In this document: piece after piece, positions 17,901-27,194 of the stretch
Position numbering within the stretch: the stretch's first letter is position 1
Layout: each line of letters opens with the position of its first letter
Assembly (NCBI RefSeq): GCF_007741535.1
Contig: NZ_CP036525.1
Coordinates: 2,046,001-2,110,000 of the forward strand
Direction of reading: 5' to 3'
DNA from: Rubripirellula lacrimiformis
GTDB lineage: Bacteria > Planctomycetota > Planctomycetia > Pirellulales > Pirellulaceae
DNA: 64,000 bases
Position numbers and translations under genes: made by a program
Notes under the pieces: model-generated
Database searches by the model: none
What the model saw: the letters and a program-made list of their open reading frames with translations, nothing else
What the model was told of the DNA's origin: nothing

Positions 17901-19170
17901 CCCATCGGATTCCGACGCCGGTTTGATCGACGGTGGAATGCCCAGCCCGTTCGCGTTCTACGATCCGACGTCGATCGCGGTGAATGTTCTGGAACAGGCA
18001 GTGGTGAACGACGCGACAGGAATTTTGTCGCTGAACGTCGGTCAGGTTGGCGAACAGGGGCTGACCATTGACATCGATTGGGGGGCCGCGAACGATCGAT
18101 TCCAACGAATCGATGGCCTTTCAAGCAACCAAGATGTGTTCGCCGGGGTGGACTCGGTCGGCAACGTGCTCCCCAACCCCGTCGCCGGTCCAGGTGCCGG
18201 TAACCTGACGATCGAACACTTCTATACCGAAGCGGACATCCTAGATAGTACGTTCAACGGACGGACCGCGGCCACCGAACCGTTGAATGTGAAGTTCGCA
18301 GTACGCCATCACGAATCGATTTGGATCGAAGGCGAAACGATTCGCCAGGATGGTTTTACCGATGGGACGGCGGATCGTTCGATGTTGATTTCGTCGACCG
18401 ATGATCCCGCGACCGCTGCGTTGGAAAGTGGCCAAGTCTCGTTCATTATCCCCAGCTTGACGATTCCGGTCGCCTTCTTTCCCGTCCGCAATGTGATCCC
18501 CGAATTCGACGTTCCCGAGATCGTCGTTCGTAATGAAGTCTCCTTGGTCGTGGCACAAACGTCGGTGGAAACGGTCGAATCGACCACGGTTTCCAGCGTC
18601 AGTCGTGACGAGTACTTCCAATTGCGAGTGCTGTCGCCCGACCCCAACGGCGAGGACTTGGTTGAACCCAAAAAATTGCCTGACAATATTTTGGACGGTG
18701 ACAAGATTCAGGAACTGTTCGCCCGGTTGCCAGACGGGGCGTACGAGATCGAGTACGTGCTGGGCGATGGAAACGAACGCACGATTTTGAAAGTCGATGT
18801 TCGCAACGGCGAAGCGACCATTCCCGAAGGCGATTTGGACGAAGGCGAACTGCGGTTGAAATTTCAACCGACCGGTGACGGTCAGATCGACGGGGACGGG
18901 CAACCGGATGGCGATCAAGACGCCGATGATCAAGCCCGGTGGGACGCGTCCCGTTCCGATGACCGGTGGGCGGCTGCGGTGAAGCACATTGCGGTGACGG
19001 AAGCGGATCACGCCGGCGGTGATGCCGAGTTCGAATCTTCGGCTGGCGTTGCACTTGCTGGGGGCGGAGCAACCGGGATGTTATTCAGACGTCGAATGAT
19101 TCGGACATCCAACCAGACGCCAAATCGATTGGGGCGAGCGGCCCGTTTTTTGTCGTCTCGAGTTCAGTAA
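14938..19170 (+). CDS. Large surface protein with LEPR-XLL motif, beta-helix-like repeats
   Basis: 1410 residues from GTG 14938 (ATG 14974 is an alternative). The motif TLEPRLVLNAS at 58-68 is the LEPR-XLL signature at the N-terminus of many large exported planctomycete proteins. Residues 80-900 are a long run of Asp/Gly/Val-rich strands such as GDLEIRDVAGDLRVEAVLNA and DDITIAVDGDVDISQSM, typical of right-handed beta-helix or adhesin-like passengers. The C-terminal third is more ordinary globular sequence, with a paired DGDGQPDGDQDADD acidic stretch near 1320-1330, which resembles calcium-binding thrombospondin-3-type loops. The end has a weak hydrophobic Gly/Ala segment and an Arg-rich tail (GGGATGMLFRRRMIR), possibly an anchor or sorting signal. 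The kinase gene follows 53 bases later on the same strand. Surface location is inferred; ligand unknown. Confidence 0.8.
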   Translation: MTSLSLLFCHLAMSRSASIAWFFRLIRLPLRGAGQMPHQQDAIGPPRRIGLARPMIRTLEPRLVLNASAEIGLLGDLIVTGTDAAETVRLDVDVDGNLQLYDGNNDIIPIANHPGDSFDPLDPDTLTARLIRFDLAGGDDELLLELPANLDISVASGDGMDSTAITEVHASDDRNRSIDISSETIDFASAVRVFDFTDDLLTLQGDVSIGQTGQQTSLDVASQTLQVDGRLIVAGDVSLLSNGAIDFQNATVSASDTGASLRFVLGNASLDLSGSDNAGGHLVEDLVIAGGSDVRLGDGIDADTLSIDGDLEIRDVAGDLRVEAVLNADDITIAVDGDVDISQSMTASGDIEIVAGGSLRAEADLLSLDPIDVGNITLSATDITLVDLEIRTAGGEIHVSGPTAIDGDVGIDSGNQSTVDNAGRIEFLDGITGSDGLSNTLRIDATGQVAGGAVFLRGDVGQTDQSPLQKDLNSIAIDAGQVETRSVGIRGGDLRLTADTVRLLGDQYETRGTGDIAIDGNLRLPSGDSRLVSAGDVGLIGPVIGQAVSVGPGATGTFRVVAEGDVTLAASLVGVANAIVDAGDTVTIDGPVSVRDDIQVSGDIAYVNATLDAASGDVLLTSQTLLSIQHHAVVSAGGGSIVAIGGGGQIDTSGGTLQSDQITLRQASDVTLGDVDASGGSLTLGVANDVTGDIRQAGSTIIEADQLWVRNGGVVDLSNSGNNFTRVEEVRSSGPVTIVDSVDAIELVDVESLNQNIQVVASGDLWVGRIDAGSLGDVVLMSNDDILGTPANTLNWVTANQLTLVATNEQFDGGGDDGIRLATNVDQVQAVVMGNHRGDIVIHESDSILLARTDNSNGAAMQTTNGQIVVHAMDAIEITDSMPGDDPESRKNDAEIRARGEEFGRIELVAGQRFEMGDDVQLKADKVTAADPVPQTQTSEDSALLSNLPVSDRAVYIRADEVVLGQRIEIDTGPQQGVARVFAPRPIDPSDSDAGLIDGGMPSPFAFYDPTSIAVNVLEQAVVNDATGILSLNVGQVGEQGLTIDIDWGAANDRFQRIDGLSSNQDVFAGVDSVGNVLPNPVAGPGAGNLTIEHFYTEADILDSTFNGRTAATEPLNVKFAVRHHESIWIEGETIRQDGFTDGTADRSMLISSTDDPATAALESGQVSFIIPSLTIPVAFFPVRNVIPEFDVPEIVVRNEVSLVVAQTSVETVESTTVSSVSRDEYFQLRVLSPDPNGEDLVEPKKLPDNILDGDKIQELFARLPDGAYEIEYVLGDGNERTILKVDVRNGEATIPEGDLDEGELRLKFQPTGDGQIDGDGQPDGDQDADDQARWDASRSDDRWAAAVKHIAVTEADHAGGDAEFESSAGVALAGGGATGMLFRRRMIRTSNQTPNRLGRAARFLSSRVQ

Positions 19171-19223
19171 GTGAGTTTCGTGAGTGCTGGCTGCACTCGG
19201 TAAACGTTTCGTTTAGAAATTGA

Positions 19224-22200
19224 ATGGCTAAGAAAAAGAAACCATCATCGCGAGCATCGTCACCCAATGACGAGACGGTTCGAATCGACGCGGAACAAGA
19301 ATCCGTCGGCGATGCCGATCGGTCGTCAAAGCCTGACAGCGAATCGCCGGCCACCGGTGCGCATGGTGATCATCCGACCGTGGATAGTCCGACGGAAAAA
19401 ACACCGACCGGTCACACGACGATTTTGCCCACGCGGCCGCCATCGCCACCGACTGATCTCGATGCCACGGTGACGCTGGATAGCACGTTGGTTTTTGACG
19501 ATGCGGCGGACACGGATGCGTCGGTCCGAGATACGGCGGTGACGGAACCACAAGATGGGACCCAAGAAACGGTCGCGGTGGATCCCACGTTCCATCCCGA
19601 AACGGGTGGTCGGGCGCCGTTGGACAAAACGGTTGCCAATATCGATATCGACCAAACGGTCGAAATCACTGCCCAAGAATCGGCCGATAACCAAGCGTCG
19701 ATTCGAAACGCGGGAACGGTCGTGTACCGGGGCACCGCCGACAGGGATGTCAAAGCCGACAACGCCGACAAGTCTGGGATTGAAGCGACCGTTGCTTCGT
19801 TGGATGCGACCGTCAAAATCGGTGGCACGATTCTGGGCAGTCAGGCGATCGGTGCAACGGTAAACCCGCGTGAACTGTCGCCCGAAGAAGCCAAGCAGTG
19901 GAGCAGCATCGTTGGTGGTGATGATCGCGCCAGTCGCAGCTACGACTCACCGGCGATCAACCGTTCGTTCTCGGATCTTCATCTGGAACGACTGCGTCGC
20001 AATCAGGTCGCCGAACCGCACAGTGACCCCAATCTGCCGTCGGATTACCGGCTGAATCGGAAATTGGGCCAGGGCGGAATGGGAGATGTCTATTTGGCGC
20101 GTCAGCGTTCGCTGGACCGTCTGCTGGCGTTGAAGGTAATCAAGCCGCTGGAGGAAAATCGAAGACGACAACTTCAGAAATCAGGTCGGCTGGACAAAGT
20201 CGAAGACGAACGGCGGATGCAGTTCTTGGCCGAGGCGATCATCACGGGTGATTTGGATCACCCCAATATCGTTCCCGTTCACGACGTAGCACTGACTGCC
20301 GACGGCGATCTGTTCTATTCGATGAAGCGAGTCGACGGGACTCCTTGGTCGGATCAACTGCCCCAGATGACGATGTCAGAGAACCTGCAGACGTTGTTGC
20401 GAGTTTGCGACGCGGTCGGGTTCGCGCACACACGCAACGTGGTTCACCGAGACATCAAGCCCGAAAATATCATGCTGGGCGACTTTGGCGTCGTCATGGT
20501 GATGGACTGGGGGTTGGCGTTGCCGACGGGCGATTACGACAAGGAAAAACAAGCGTCGATCCTGTCGACATCTGGACTGGGCGGAACCCCAGCATTCATG
20601 GCTCCTGAAATGGCGATCGGACCATTGGAAAATATCGGGGTGACCGCCGATATCTACTTGCTCGGTGCGACCCTGTTCATGATCGTGACGGGGAACGCCC
20701 CGCACCAAGCACGGAACGTTTCGGAATGTCTGAAGGTCGTTCGCAACAACGCGATTCGAGAAATCGAAGACAAGCATCGCGGCGAGTTGATGGACATCGC
20801 CATGAAAGCGATGGCGACATTACCGGCCGATCGTTACCAGAGCGTGGCAGAGTTCCAACAAGCGATTCAAGAGTTTCTGTCGCATGACCAAAGCAACGGT
20901 CAGGCGACGCGAGCCTTCGAACTGCTTCACCGCGGCAAACAGAATCGTTCGCTGGCCGATTTTCACCGCGCGGTGCAAGGGTTCGAGGAAGCAATCCAGT
21001 CCTGGGATGGGAACCAGCGGGCGCGCGACGGGTTGGCCGAAACCATCATCGCGCATTCTGAAACGGCTTATGAAACCGGTGAATTCGAATCCGGGATTGC
21101 GTTGCTGGATGCAGAGAACCCGGAACATGCCGAGTTGCTGGCCAAATTGATCCACGCCCGCGACGAACGCGACTCGCGCGTTGGCAGGTTGAAACTTTTG
21201 CGGCGTGTTACCGCCGCCATGTTGGTCTTCATTCTGGTCGGTGCCGTCGTTTCGGTCGGCTGGATCAACCAGGCACGCAACGAAGCAGAGAAGGCGGCAG
21301 TGGAGGCGAAGAAGGCAGAGAAGATAGCGAAATTGGAGACAAGTCGAGCCACAGAGGCCGGCGCCAAGGAAAAACTGGCTAAAGAGGAGGCGCAAAAGGC
21401 AACCCAGGAAGCCCACGCTGCAAAGGACAAAGAACGCGAAGCTAAGGACAACGAAAGTATTGCAAAAAATGACGCGATCGCTGCTAGGTTGGTCGCCGAA
21501 AAAAGTACAAGAGAAGCACTTGAAGCAAAGCAGGAAGCGGAAGAATCGAAAGAAAGAGAGTCGGAAGCTAGGCAGGCTGCTGTGCGGGGGCAGAAAGCCG
21601 CTCAGTACGAAGAATATGTGTCGAAGATTGGCTTGGCCAAGGCCCGGTTGGAAGCCAATGATGGCCAGGGCGCTCGCAAAATCCTGAAAGAAGTCGAACA
21701 TCTGCCGCGGTCCAATGGCTGGGAGTGGCGTTGGCTGATGCAGCAAGCCAGCCAATCGACATCGGACATTCAAGTCGATGCACCGGTGATCGACAGCTCA
21801 ATTTCGTCGGATGGTCGCCATGGCGTGATCGCGACCGAAGATGGCCGAGTCGTGACGGTAACCTTTGACGAAAATGGCAACCTCGCCGGTCATGCCGAAA
21901 TCGACCCGCTGCGACTGGCGTCTGGATTGGCGACTTCGGTGGCCATCGCCGACGACCCAGGATTGATCGCAGTTGGTCTGGAATCCGGCGACATTTGGGT
22001 CCTGACGCCCTCGGGTGATCGCGTCCTGAATGGCCATCAAGGCCGGATCGCTGATTTGCAGTTCACCGTCGATCAAACCTTGGTTTCGGGCTCGGCTGAC
22101 CGCACTGTTCGTGTCTGGGATGGGAACGATGGGGAACAGCTGACGGCTGCGAAAGCATGCTGGCACTTGTCACCTGTCCGGCAATTGGCCGTCGCCGGAG

Positions 22201-24989
22201 ATCGGGCGGCACTGCGAGTCGCTGTGGCAACGTCAGATAATTCCGGTGGCCAGGTTTCGTATTGGAAATTCGCATCGGACGATGAATTTCGACCTGATTT
22301 GCTGGGCACGTTCAGCCAGCATTTGTCAGCCGTGTCGGCAATTACGCTATCGGACGATGGACGCTGGGCCGCATCGGGTGACCGCGATGGACACGTCTGG
22401 GTCTGGAAACCATCGGACTTGAAAACGTCTGACTATGCCCAGGCCATCGCATCGGCGCTGGACCAAGTGGATGACGTCGGCGGTGATGCTGCCGTCTCCC
22501 CTGCCCCGTCGTCGATTCGATCGACGGTTCGTTACGCCGCGCTCTCGGACCCTCGCTTTGACGATGACAAGCAATGGGTATCGACCGCAGATTCAAAACC
22601 AGTTGGCTCGACCGGGATCGCCCATCAGGATGTCGTTCGTTCGATCCGGTTTAGCCAAGATGGTCGATCCATCGTGACGGCATCCGACGATTACACATCG
22701 AAACGTTGGGGACTGGAACATCGCGACCTGGAAACCGTCATGCGTGGGCACGGTGGTTGGGTGGTCGGAGCTGACTTTTTAGACGCTGCAGGAAATCGAG
22801 TGGTGTCGGCGTCGAACGATGGTTCGGTGCGCACCTGGAATGCAGATCAATACCGCGGCGAATTTGTCAGTCAGGTGGCAGTCGACGGCGCTGGTGATGG
22901 TGGTACCCCCGATGGCAACGAAGTGCTGCGTGACGCCGAAGCTCATGCAAAGGAGATCTCATCCGCTCGCTTTTCGCTGGACGGGACTCGCGTCTTGACC
23001 GCCAGCCGTGACCATACGGCACGCGTGTTAGCGATCGATCCGGAAACCTTGGCATTCAAGACCGTCGTGACGCTGGATTCGAACGAGGATCGGTTTTCGG
23101 ATGGAACGTCCTACGTCGCCATGTCGATGGCCACCGACGTAAATCAGGATCGGCTATGGATTGGCAATGCGGACGCGACCATCCGTGTGTGGGACATCGA
23201 TCGTGGCGTTGAAGTGGATCGTGTCAACGGCACCGGATTGAACAGTTCGTTTGCCGTGTCGAGCGATGGAAGGTGGTTGTTGACGGGGGCAAGTTCCGTG
23301 GACGTCAAAGCCATCTTGTGGGAACTGGATCCCACCGGAAAACTTCCACCTCGCAACACGCACAGTCTGGGTGGACATGATCAGGCGGTGACGGCGTTTG
23401 CAATCTCCAGCGATGGATCGCAACTGTTCACCGGCGATCGCGATGGGTTTGGATTGCTTTGGGACGCAGCCACGGGCCGCCCGATCGGCGCTCCGATCGA
23501 AAACGTTCGCGGATTTCGAATCAATGCGGCGGCGTTTTCGCCGGATGGGCGGCATTTGTTGGTCGCGGCCGATGACGAACAACTGACCAAAATCGATTTG
23601 CAGACCCGGCAGCAGGTGGGGCGTTGGAACCACGATGGTTTTGTGACTCGGTTGTCGCTGTCCGACGATGCCCGCTGGGCTGTGACGGTTAGCGAACGGT
23701 CGTCGGAAACACGCTTGACAACAACAGCCACATGTTGGGACTTGTCGCTTGGGAAAGGCGTCGTCTTGGACCGGTTGACCCAGCGTTTGGACCCGACGGC
23801 CAGCGGCCGCACGCAGCGTCGCCGAATCACGTCTGCTGGATTTGGGGCGGGATCTAACCAGGCGGCGGTTTGTCGGTCCGCTTGGGGTGACAACGGGTCG
23901 ATGGTCCAACTGTTCGATCTGGATTCGGTCGCGCCGGATGCCCTGTCGCGTGATCCCGAAGCGGCCGATTCCAAACCCTTGCCCGCGATCAGTCAGTTCC
24001 AGTTACCTGAACGATTGGGAACGTCCGAAGTAGTCCTGCCGCTGGCGGATCAAAAAATTCTAACGATGAACCAGAACGCTGCATTTCAGTGGGACTTGAG
24101 CTCCGGCGACTTAGTCAAAAGCTATCGAACGCACGTAGCATTGACCGAGGCGAGCCTGTCCAGCGATGCAAAGTGGGCGGCGACGGCAAGTCGTTCCATC
24201 AAAATTTGGGATGCCGAAACGGGGCTGGCGGTCGAAAAGATCGAATCACCGCATGCGGGACCGGTTCGCAGCGTCGCGTTCTCGATGAAGAGTGACGCGG
24301 ACCAGCACTGGCTGGCGACCGGCGGCGACGACGGCTACGCCAAGTTGTGGACTTGGAATCCAAAATCCAAGGCACTGAAATTGTCCGCAACGCTTGGCGG
24401 TGAAAGTCATCGAACATCGATCCGTCGAGTTGGGTTTTCGAACGATGGGAATCGGTTGATGGCGGTCGGCGACCATGGACGATTGACGATCTGGAACGTC
24501 GGGCAAACGCAGCCCGTGTGGACATTCGGTTCCGACACCGTGGGCAACTTTACCTGCGGTCGCTTTTCGGAAGACGGCAAGACGATCGCCATCGGCAGTA
24601 CCGATCACAAAGTTCGTGTTTGGACGCTCGACGATGCCGATGGCCCCTTGGGCCAGCCGATTGTGATGGATGGCCACGCCGATGCCGTGTTGGACGTCGC
24701 TGTGGTTGGTGCGGGGGAAACGATGCGGATCTTCACTGCATCGGCGGACGATTCGGCTAGAGTCTGGGATCCGCGTATCGGCACCCTGGACGAACAGCAA
24801 AAGCCAGTCGCGGGTCGAGAAATTATCTCGCTGCGACGACACGATGGGGATGTGACCACGGTGGATGCGACACGCGATGGGCGGCTGTTGATGAGCGCAG
24901 GCAACGATGGCAACGTCGTTCTATGGCCTGCCCAGCCCGTCCGCACGATTCAAGCGGAAAGCCTGTTCGACGTTCTGGACGAAGACTGA
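19224..24989 (+). CDS. Transmembrane Ser/Thr protein kinase with C-terminal WD40 propellers
   Basis: 1921 residues from ATG 19224. A disordered Thr/Asp-rich N-terminus (1-270) contains several DATV/DQTV phosphosite-like motifs. The kinase domain (about 274-560) has the P-loop KLGQGGMGDVYLAR, the lysine in LLALKVIKPL, the catalytic loop VVHRDIKPENIM, a DWG in place of DFG (VMDWGLALP) and GTPAFMAPEMA. One membrane helix (about 662-682, MLVFILVGAVVSVGWI) follows, then an Ala/Glu/Lys coiled coil (about 685-810), then many WD40 blades (about 850-1915; for example DGNVVLWPAQ). DWG is common in planctomycete WD40 kinases and all other catalytic residues are present, so activity is likely. The coiled coil and propellers would lie on the other side of the membrane from the kinase. 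It stops seven bases from the convergent M50 gene. Confidence 0.93.
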   Translation: MAKKKKPSSRASSPNDETVRIDAEQESVGDADRSSKPDSESPATGAHGDHPTVDSPTEKTPTGHTTILPTRPPSPPTDLDATVTLDSTLVFDDAADTDASVRDTAVTEPQDGTQETVAVDPTFHPETGGRAPLDKTVANIDIDQTVEITAQESADNQASIRNAGTVVYRGTADRDVKADNADKSGIEATVASLDATVKIGGTILGSQAIGATVNPRELSPEEAKQWSSIVGGDDRASRSYDSPAINRSFSDLHLERLRRNQVAEPHSDPNLPSDYRLNRKLGQGGMGDVYLARQRSLDRLLALKVIKPLEENRRRQLQKSGRLDKVEDERRMQFLAEAIITGDLDHPNIVPVHDVALTADGDLFYSMKRVDGTPWSDQLPQMTMSENLQTLLRVCDAVGFAHTRNVVHRDIKPENIMLGDFGVVMVMDWGLALPTGDYDKEKQASILSTSGLGGTPAFMAPEMAIGPLENIGVTADIYLLGATLFMIVTGNAPHQARNVSECLKVVRNNAIREIEDKHRGELMDIAMKAMATLPADRYQSVAEFQQAIQEFLSHDQSNGQATRAFELLHRGKQNRSLADFHRAVQGFEEAIQSWDGNQRARDGLAETIIAHSETAYETGEFESGIALLDAENPEHAELLAKLIHARDERDSRVGRLKLLRRVTAAMLVFILVGAVVSVGWINQARNEAEKAAVEAKKAEKIAKLETSRATEAGAKEKLAKEEAQKATQEAHAAKDKEREAKDNESIAKNDAIAARLVAEKSTREALEAKQEAEESKERESEARQAAVRGQKAAQYEEYVSKIGLAKARLEANDGQGARKILKEVEHLPRSNGWEWRWLMQQASQSTSDIQVDAPVIDSSISSDGRHGVIATEDGRVVTVTFDENGNLAGHAEIDPLRLASGLATSVAIADDPGLIAVGLESGDIWVLTPSGDRVLNGHQGRIADLQFTVDQTLVSGSADRTVRVWDGNDGEQLTAAKACWHLSPVRQLAVAGDRAALRVAVATSDNSGGQVSYWKFASDDEFRPDLLGTFSQHLSAVSAITLSDDGRWAASGDRDGHVWVWKPSDLKTSDYAQAIASALDQVDDVGGDAAVSPAPSSIRSTVRYAALSDPRFDDDKQWVSTADSKPVGSTGIAHQDVVRSIRFSQDGRSIVTASDDYTSKRWGLEHRDLETVMRGHGGWVVGADFLDAAGNRVVSASNDGSVRTWNADQYRGEFVSQVAVDGAGDGGTPDGNEVLRDAEAHAKEISSARFSLDGTRVLTASRDHTARVLAIDPETLAFKTVVTLDSNEDRFSDGTSYVAMSMATDVNQDRLWIGNADATIRVWDIDRGVEVDRVNGTGLNSSFAVSSDGRWLLTGASSVDVKAILWELDPTGKLPPRNTHSLGGHDQAVTAFAISSDGSQLFTGDRDGFGLLWDAATGRPIGAPIENVRGFRINAAAFSPDGRHLLVAADDEQLTKIDLQTRQQVGRWNHDGFVTRLSLSDDARWAVTVSERSSETRLTTTATCWDLSLGKGVVLDRLTQRLDPTASGRTQRRRITSAGFGAGSNQAAVCRSAWGDNGSMVQLFDLDSVAPDALSRDPEAADSKPLPAISQFQLPERLGTSEVVLPLADQKILTMNQNAAFQWDLSSGDLVKSYRTHVALTEASLSSDAKWAATASRSIKIWDAETGLAVEKIESPHAGPVRSVAFSMKSDADQHWLATGGDDGYAKLWTWNPKSKALKLSATLGGESHRTSIRRVGFSNDGNRLMAVGDHGRLTIWNVGQTQPVWTFGSDTVGNFTCGRFSEDGKTIAIGSTDHKVRVWTLDDADGPLGQPIVMDGHADAVLDVAVVGAGETMRIFTASADDSARVWDPRIGTLDEQQKPVAGREIISLRRHDGDVTTVDATRDGRLLMSAGNDGNVVLWPAQPVRTIQAESLFDVLDED

Positions 24990-24996
24990 TCGTCAA

Positions 24997-27150
24997 TCAG
25001 AATGATTCGCCGGACCACCGGTTTAGGCGGGACCAGATGGACTTGGGTTCGACTTGGATTTGTCCCCAAGCGATCATTCGTACGGGCAGGCCGTGAACCT
25101 GTGGGTCGATCTGAACTCGCACCGGGTAGAACGGTGTGGCCTGCGAGTCGATGGTGGATGGGGTCAACAGTCCCGCTTGAATCAATGAATCGGGAAGCTG
25201 TTGTTCGGGTGACGATGCGATCTGGATTACTCGTCCTTTCACACTGCCACGCGGATGCCCCGACACTCTTAAAATCGCAGTCTGCCCGATTCGAACTTGG
25301 TCAATGTCTTGTTGCCTCAGGTAGAAGACCGCTTCGCGTCGTGTCCGATCACCAACGGTGCACGCTGTCGTTCCGTCGGATAGCAACGCACCTTGGTTGA
25401 CAGGATCCAGGGGAGCTCCGGACCAGGTGGTCGTCGTGATCTGGTCTGACCTTCGCGAAATCGTCGTCGGCGGGGCGAAGACGACGCCGTCGATGTGGCT
25501 GCGTATCCGTAGCCGGTCGCTTTCCTGTTGCAGAACCGATAACTGTTTGACGGTTTCCTGCAAGCCGCGTTCTAAGGTGGGGATCGCCGAGGCGGATTGG
25601 TGATCGATGCTGCGACGATCGCGTATGGTCGCAAGGCGAGTTTCAATTTGATCTCGCTTGGTCTCCAAAGCCAATCTTTGATCGGCGGTTGGGTGGTCGA
25701 TCAATTCTGCGACGACCTGACCCGAACGGACCGTTTCACCGTGACGAACGGATTCGTCCAAGAAGCCTGACTTGGAAACCACCATCGTTTCACTGTCGGC
25801 GGGTTCGGTGATCATGGGGGCGGTCACGCCGGACGGTAACGGAACCAAAAACGATGCGGCCAGAGCGATGCCGCAGCCCAAGCGGTAGACCGTCGATCGC
25901 CCGGTTCCGGCTTGGTTCTTCGTCCCCTGCGGACGTTGACGTTGTATCGCTGATTTGGCTGAACGTACGCCCCAGGTCGCCAACAGGATGAATCCCAGTG
26001 CCAGCACGGCATCCCCGAATCCCCGCTGGTCCGCCCAAGCGTAGAACAGCGACAGAATCGCCACATACAGGAACGTTCGATAGACGCCGCTGGCGACCGC
26101 ATAGCCGACCAGAAACCGATTTTCGCGGTTCTGGGACGGAGAGTTTTCGTAGGCAAGCGAACCGGCCGCCGACGAATCTTGGGACCACCACCGGCGGATG
26201 ACATGTCGAAGTTGTTCGCGAGCTCGTCCGCCCAAGTTCGGGATGCCAACAGCATCGCAAAGCAAATAATAGCCGTCGTATCGCAACAGCGGATTGCCAT
26301 TGAACAAGATGGTTGATATCGAGCACACGGTCATGATGGTAACGCACAGATCGCGGATCGGGCCGTCGATCGTGGATACCCAAACCAAGGTGGCGATCGC
26401 CGCGATGACCCATTCGGCCATCATCCCGGCAGCCGATACCAACATTCGTTTCCAGGGTCGATCCATCAGCCAGGCATCGGACACGTCACAGTACAAACAA
26501 GGAACCCCGAACAGGATCATCAGACCCATTTCGCGGCACCGGCCTCCGAACCGTTGGCATGCCAATGCGTGCGCCAGTTCATGAATGACCTTGGTCGCGC
26601 CGATCACCGCCAGCAACATCCACCACTGGTCGAAACGGCTTGCCGCGGTGGCAATGTCGTCGGCGAACTCTCCGAAACGTGTCACGACAATCGTGGTCGC
26701 GATGATCGTCATGGCACCGGCGACGGCCAACGCAGGTCTAGAAAAGAGGACGCGTCCGAGTGGTTCCAATCTGGATAGCCAATCGCTTGGGTCGACACCT
26801 GGCAATCGAATGACCAGCGGTTTGATCCACCAAGGTTGTCGATCGATGGGGCGTTGCAGCTTTGCGGGCGTCGTGGCGAGTAGTCCTTTCGACTGGGCGT
26901 CCGCAAAAAAGTGGTCCACTTGTTGTGGCAAAAGCCGGGCTGGCAAGAACAGTTTTGCGGCGGCGTGATGGAGTTCACCGGGGTCTCGGATCCCATCGGC
27001 CAAGCTCAACATCGCATGTTCTTGCGGACTGAAATAGAAAAACGTTCCAGCGATCGGGTCTTTGATCACCCAGACCTGGCGACGGTTCGACCAGATGGGT
27101 CGATGGACTAGGTCGGCGCGCAGTCGAGGCTGTACCGGCTTGGCCGGCAT
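24997..27150 (-). CDS. M50 metalloprotease fused to HlyD/lipoyl domain, PqqD-like N-terminus
   Basis: About 717 residues from ATG 27150; the frame runs to TTG 27198, which would overlap the upstream stop (TTGA), so coupling is possible. The N-terminal ~90 residues (WVIKDPIAGTFFYFSPQEHA) look like a PqqD-type peptide-binding domain. The membrane protease core has HELAHA with zinc ligands in HELAH at 190-194 and the distal LLRYDGYYLLCD. The last ~230 residues are an HlyD/biotinyl-lipoyl adaptor: VSKSGFLDESVRHGETVRSG, a coiled-coil hairpin, then RSHIDGVVFAPPT. This architecture occurs in YydH-type putative peptide metalloproteases near peptide or bacteriocin export genes. With the two adaptors upstream and TolC beyond, a role in processing and exporting a peptide or protein is likely. 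No ABC transporter accompanies it. Confidence 0.85.
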   Translation of the reverse strand: MPAKPVQPRLRADLVHRPIWSNRRQVWVIKDPIAGTFFYFSPQEHAMLSLADGIRDPGELHHAAAKLFLPARLLPQQVDHFFADAQSKGLLATTPAKLQRPIDRQPWWIKPLVIRLPGVDPSDWLSRLEPLGRVLFSRPALAVAGAMTIIATTIVVTRFGEFADDIATAASRFDQWWMLLAVIGATKVIHELAHALACQRFGGRCREMGLMILFGVPCLYCDVSDAWLMDRPWKRMLVSAAGMMAEWVIAAIATLVWVSTIDGPIRDLCVTIMTVCSISTILFNGNPLLRYDGYYLLCDAVGIPNLGGRAREQLRHVIRRWWSQDSSAAGSLAYENSPSQNRENRFLVGYAVASGVYRTFLYVAILSLFYAWADQRGFGDAVLALGFILLATWGVRSAKSAIQRQRPQGTKNQAGTGRSTVYRLGCGIALAASFLVPLPSGVTAPMITEPADSETMVVSKSGFLDESVRHGETVRSGQVVAELIDHPTADQRLALETKRDQIETRLATIRDRRSIDHQSASAIPTLERGLQETVKQLSVLQQESDRLRIRSHIDGVVFAPPTTISRRSDQITTTTWSGAPLDPVNQGALLSDGTTACTVGDRTRREAVFYLRQQDIDQVRIGQTAILRVSGHPRGSVKGRVIQIASSPEQQLPDSLIQAGLLTPSTIDSQATPFYPVRVQIDPQVHGLPVRMIAWGQIQVEPKSIWSRLNRWSGESF

Positions 27151-27194
27151 GTGGCTCGATTGGCGTCGCCCACCATTGTCTGTGCCGCTGGTGA

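Noticed and set aside
19224-24989. Inactive (pseudo) kinase because of DWG
   Set aside because: The P-loop Gly, ATP lysine, HRD and APE are present and DWG is a frequent variant in planctomycete WD40 kinases.
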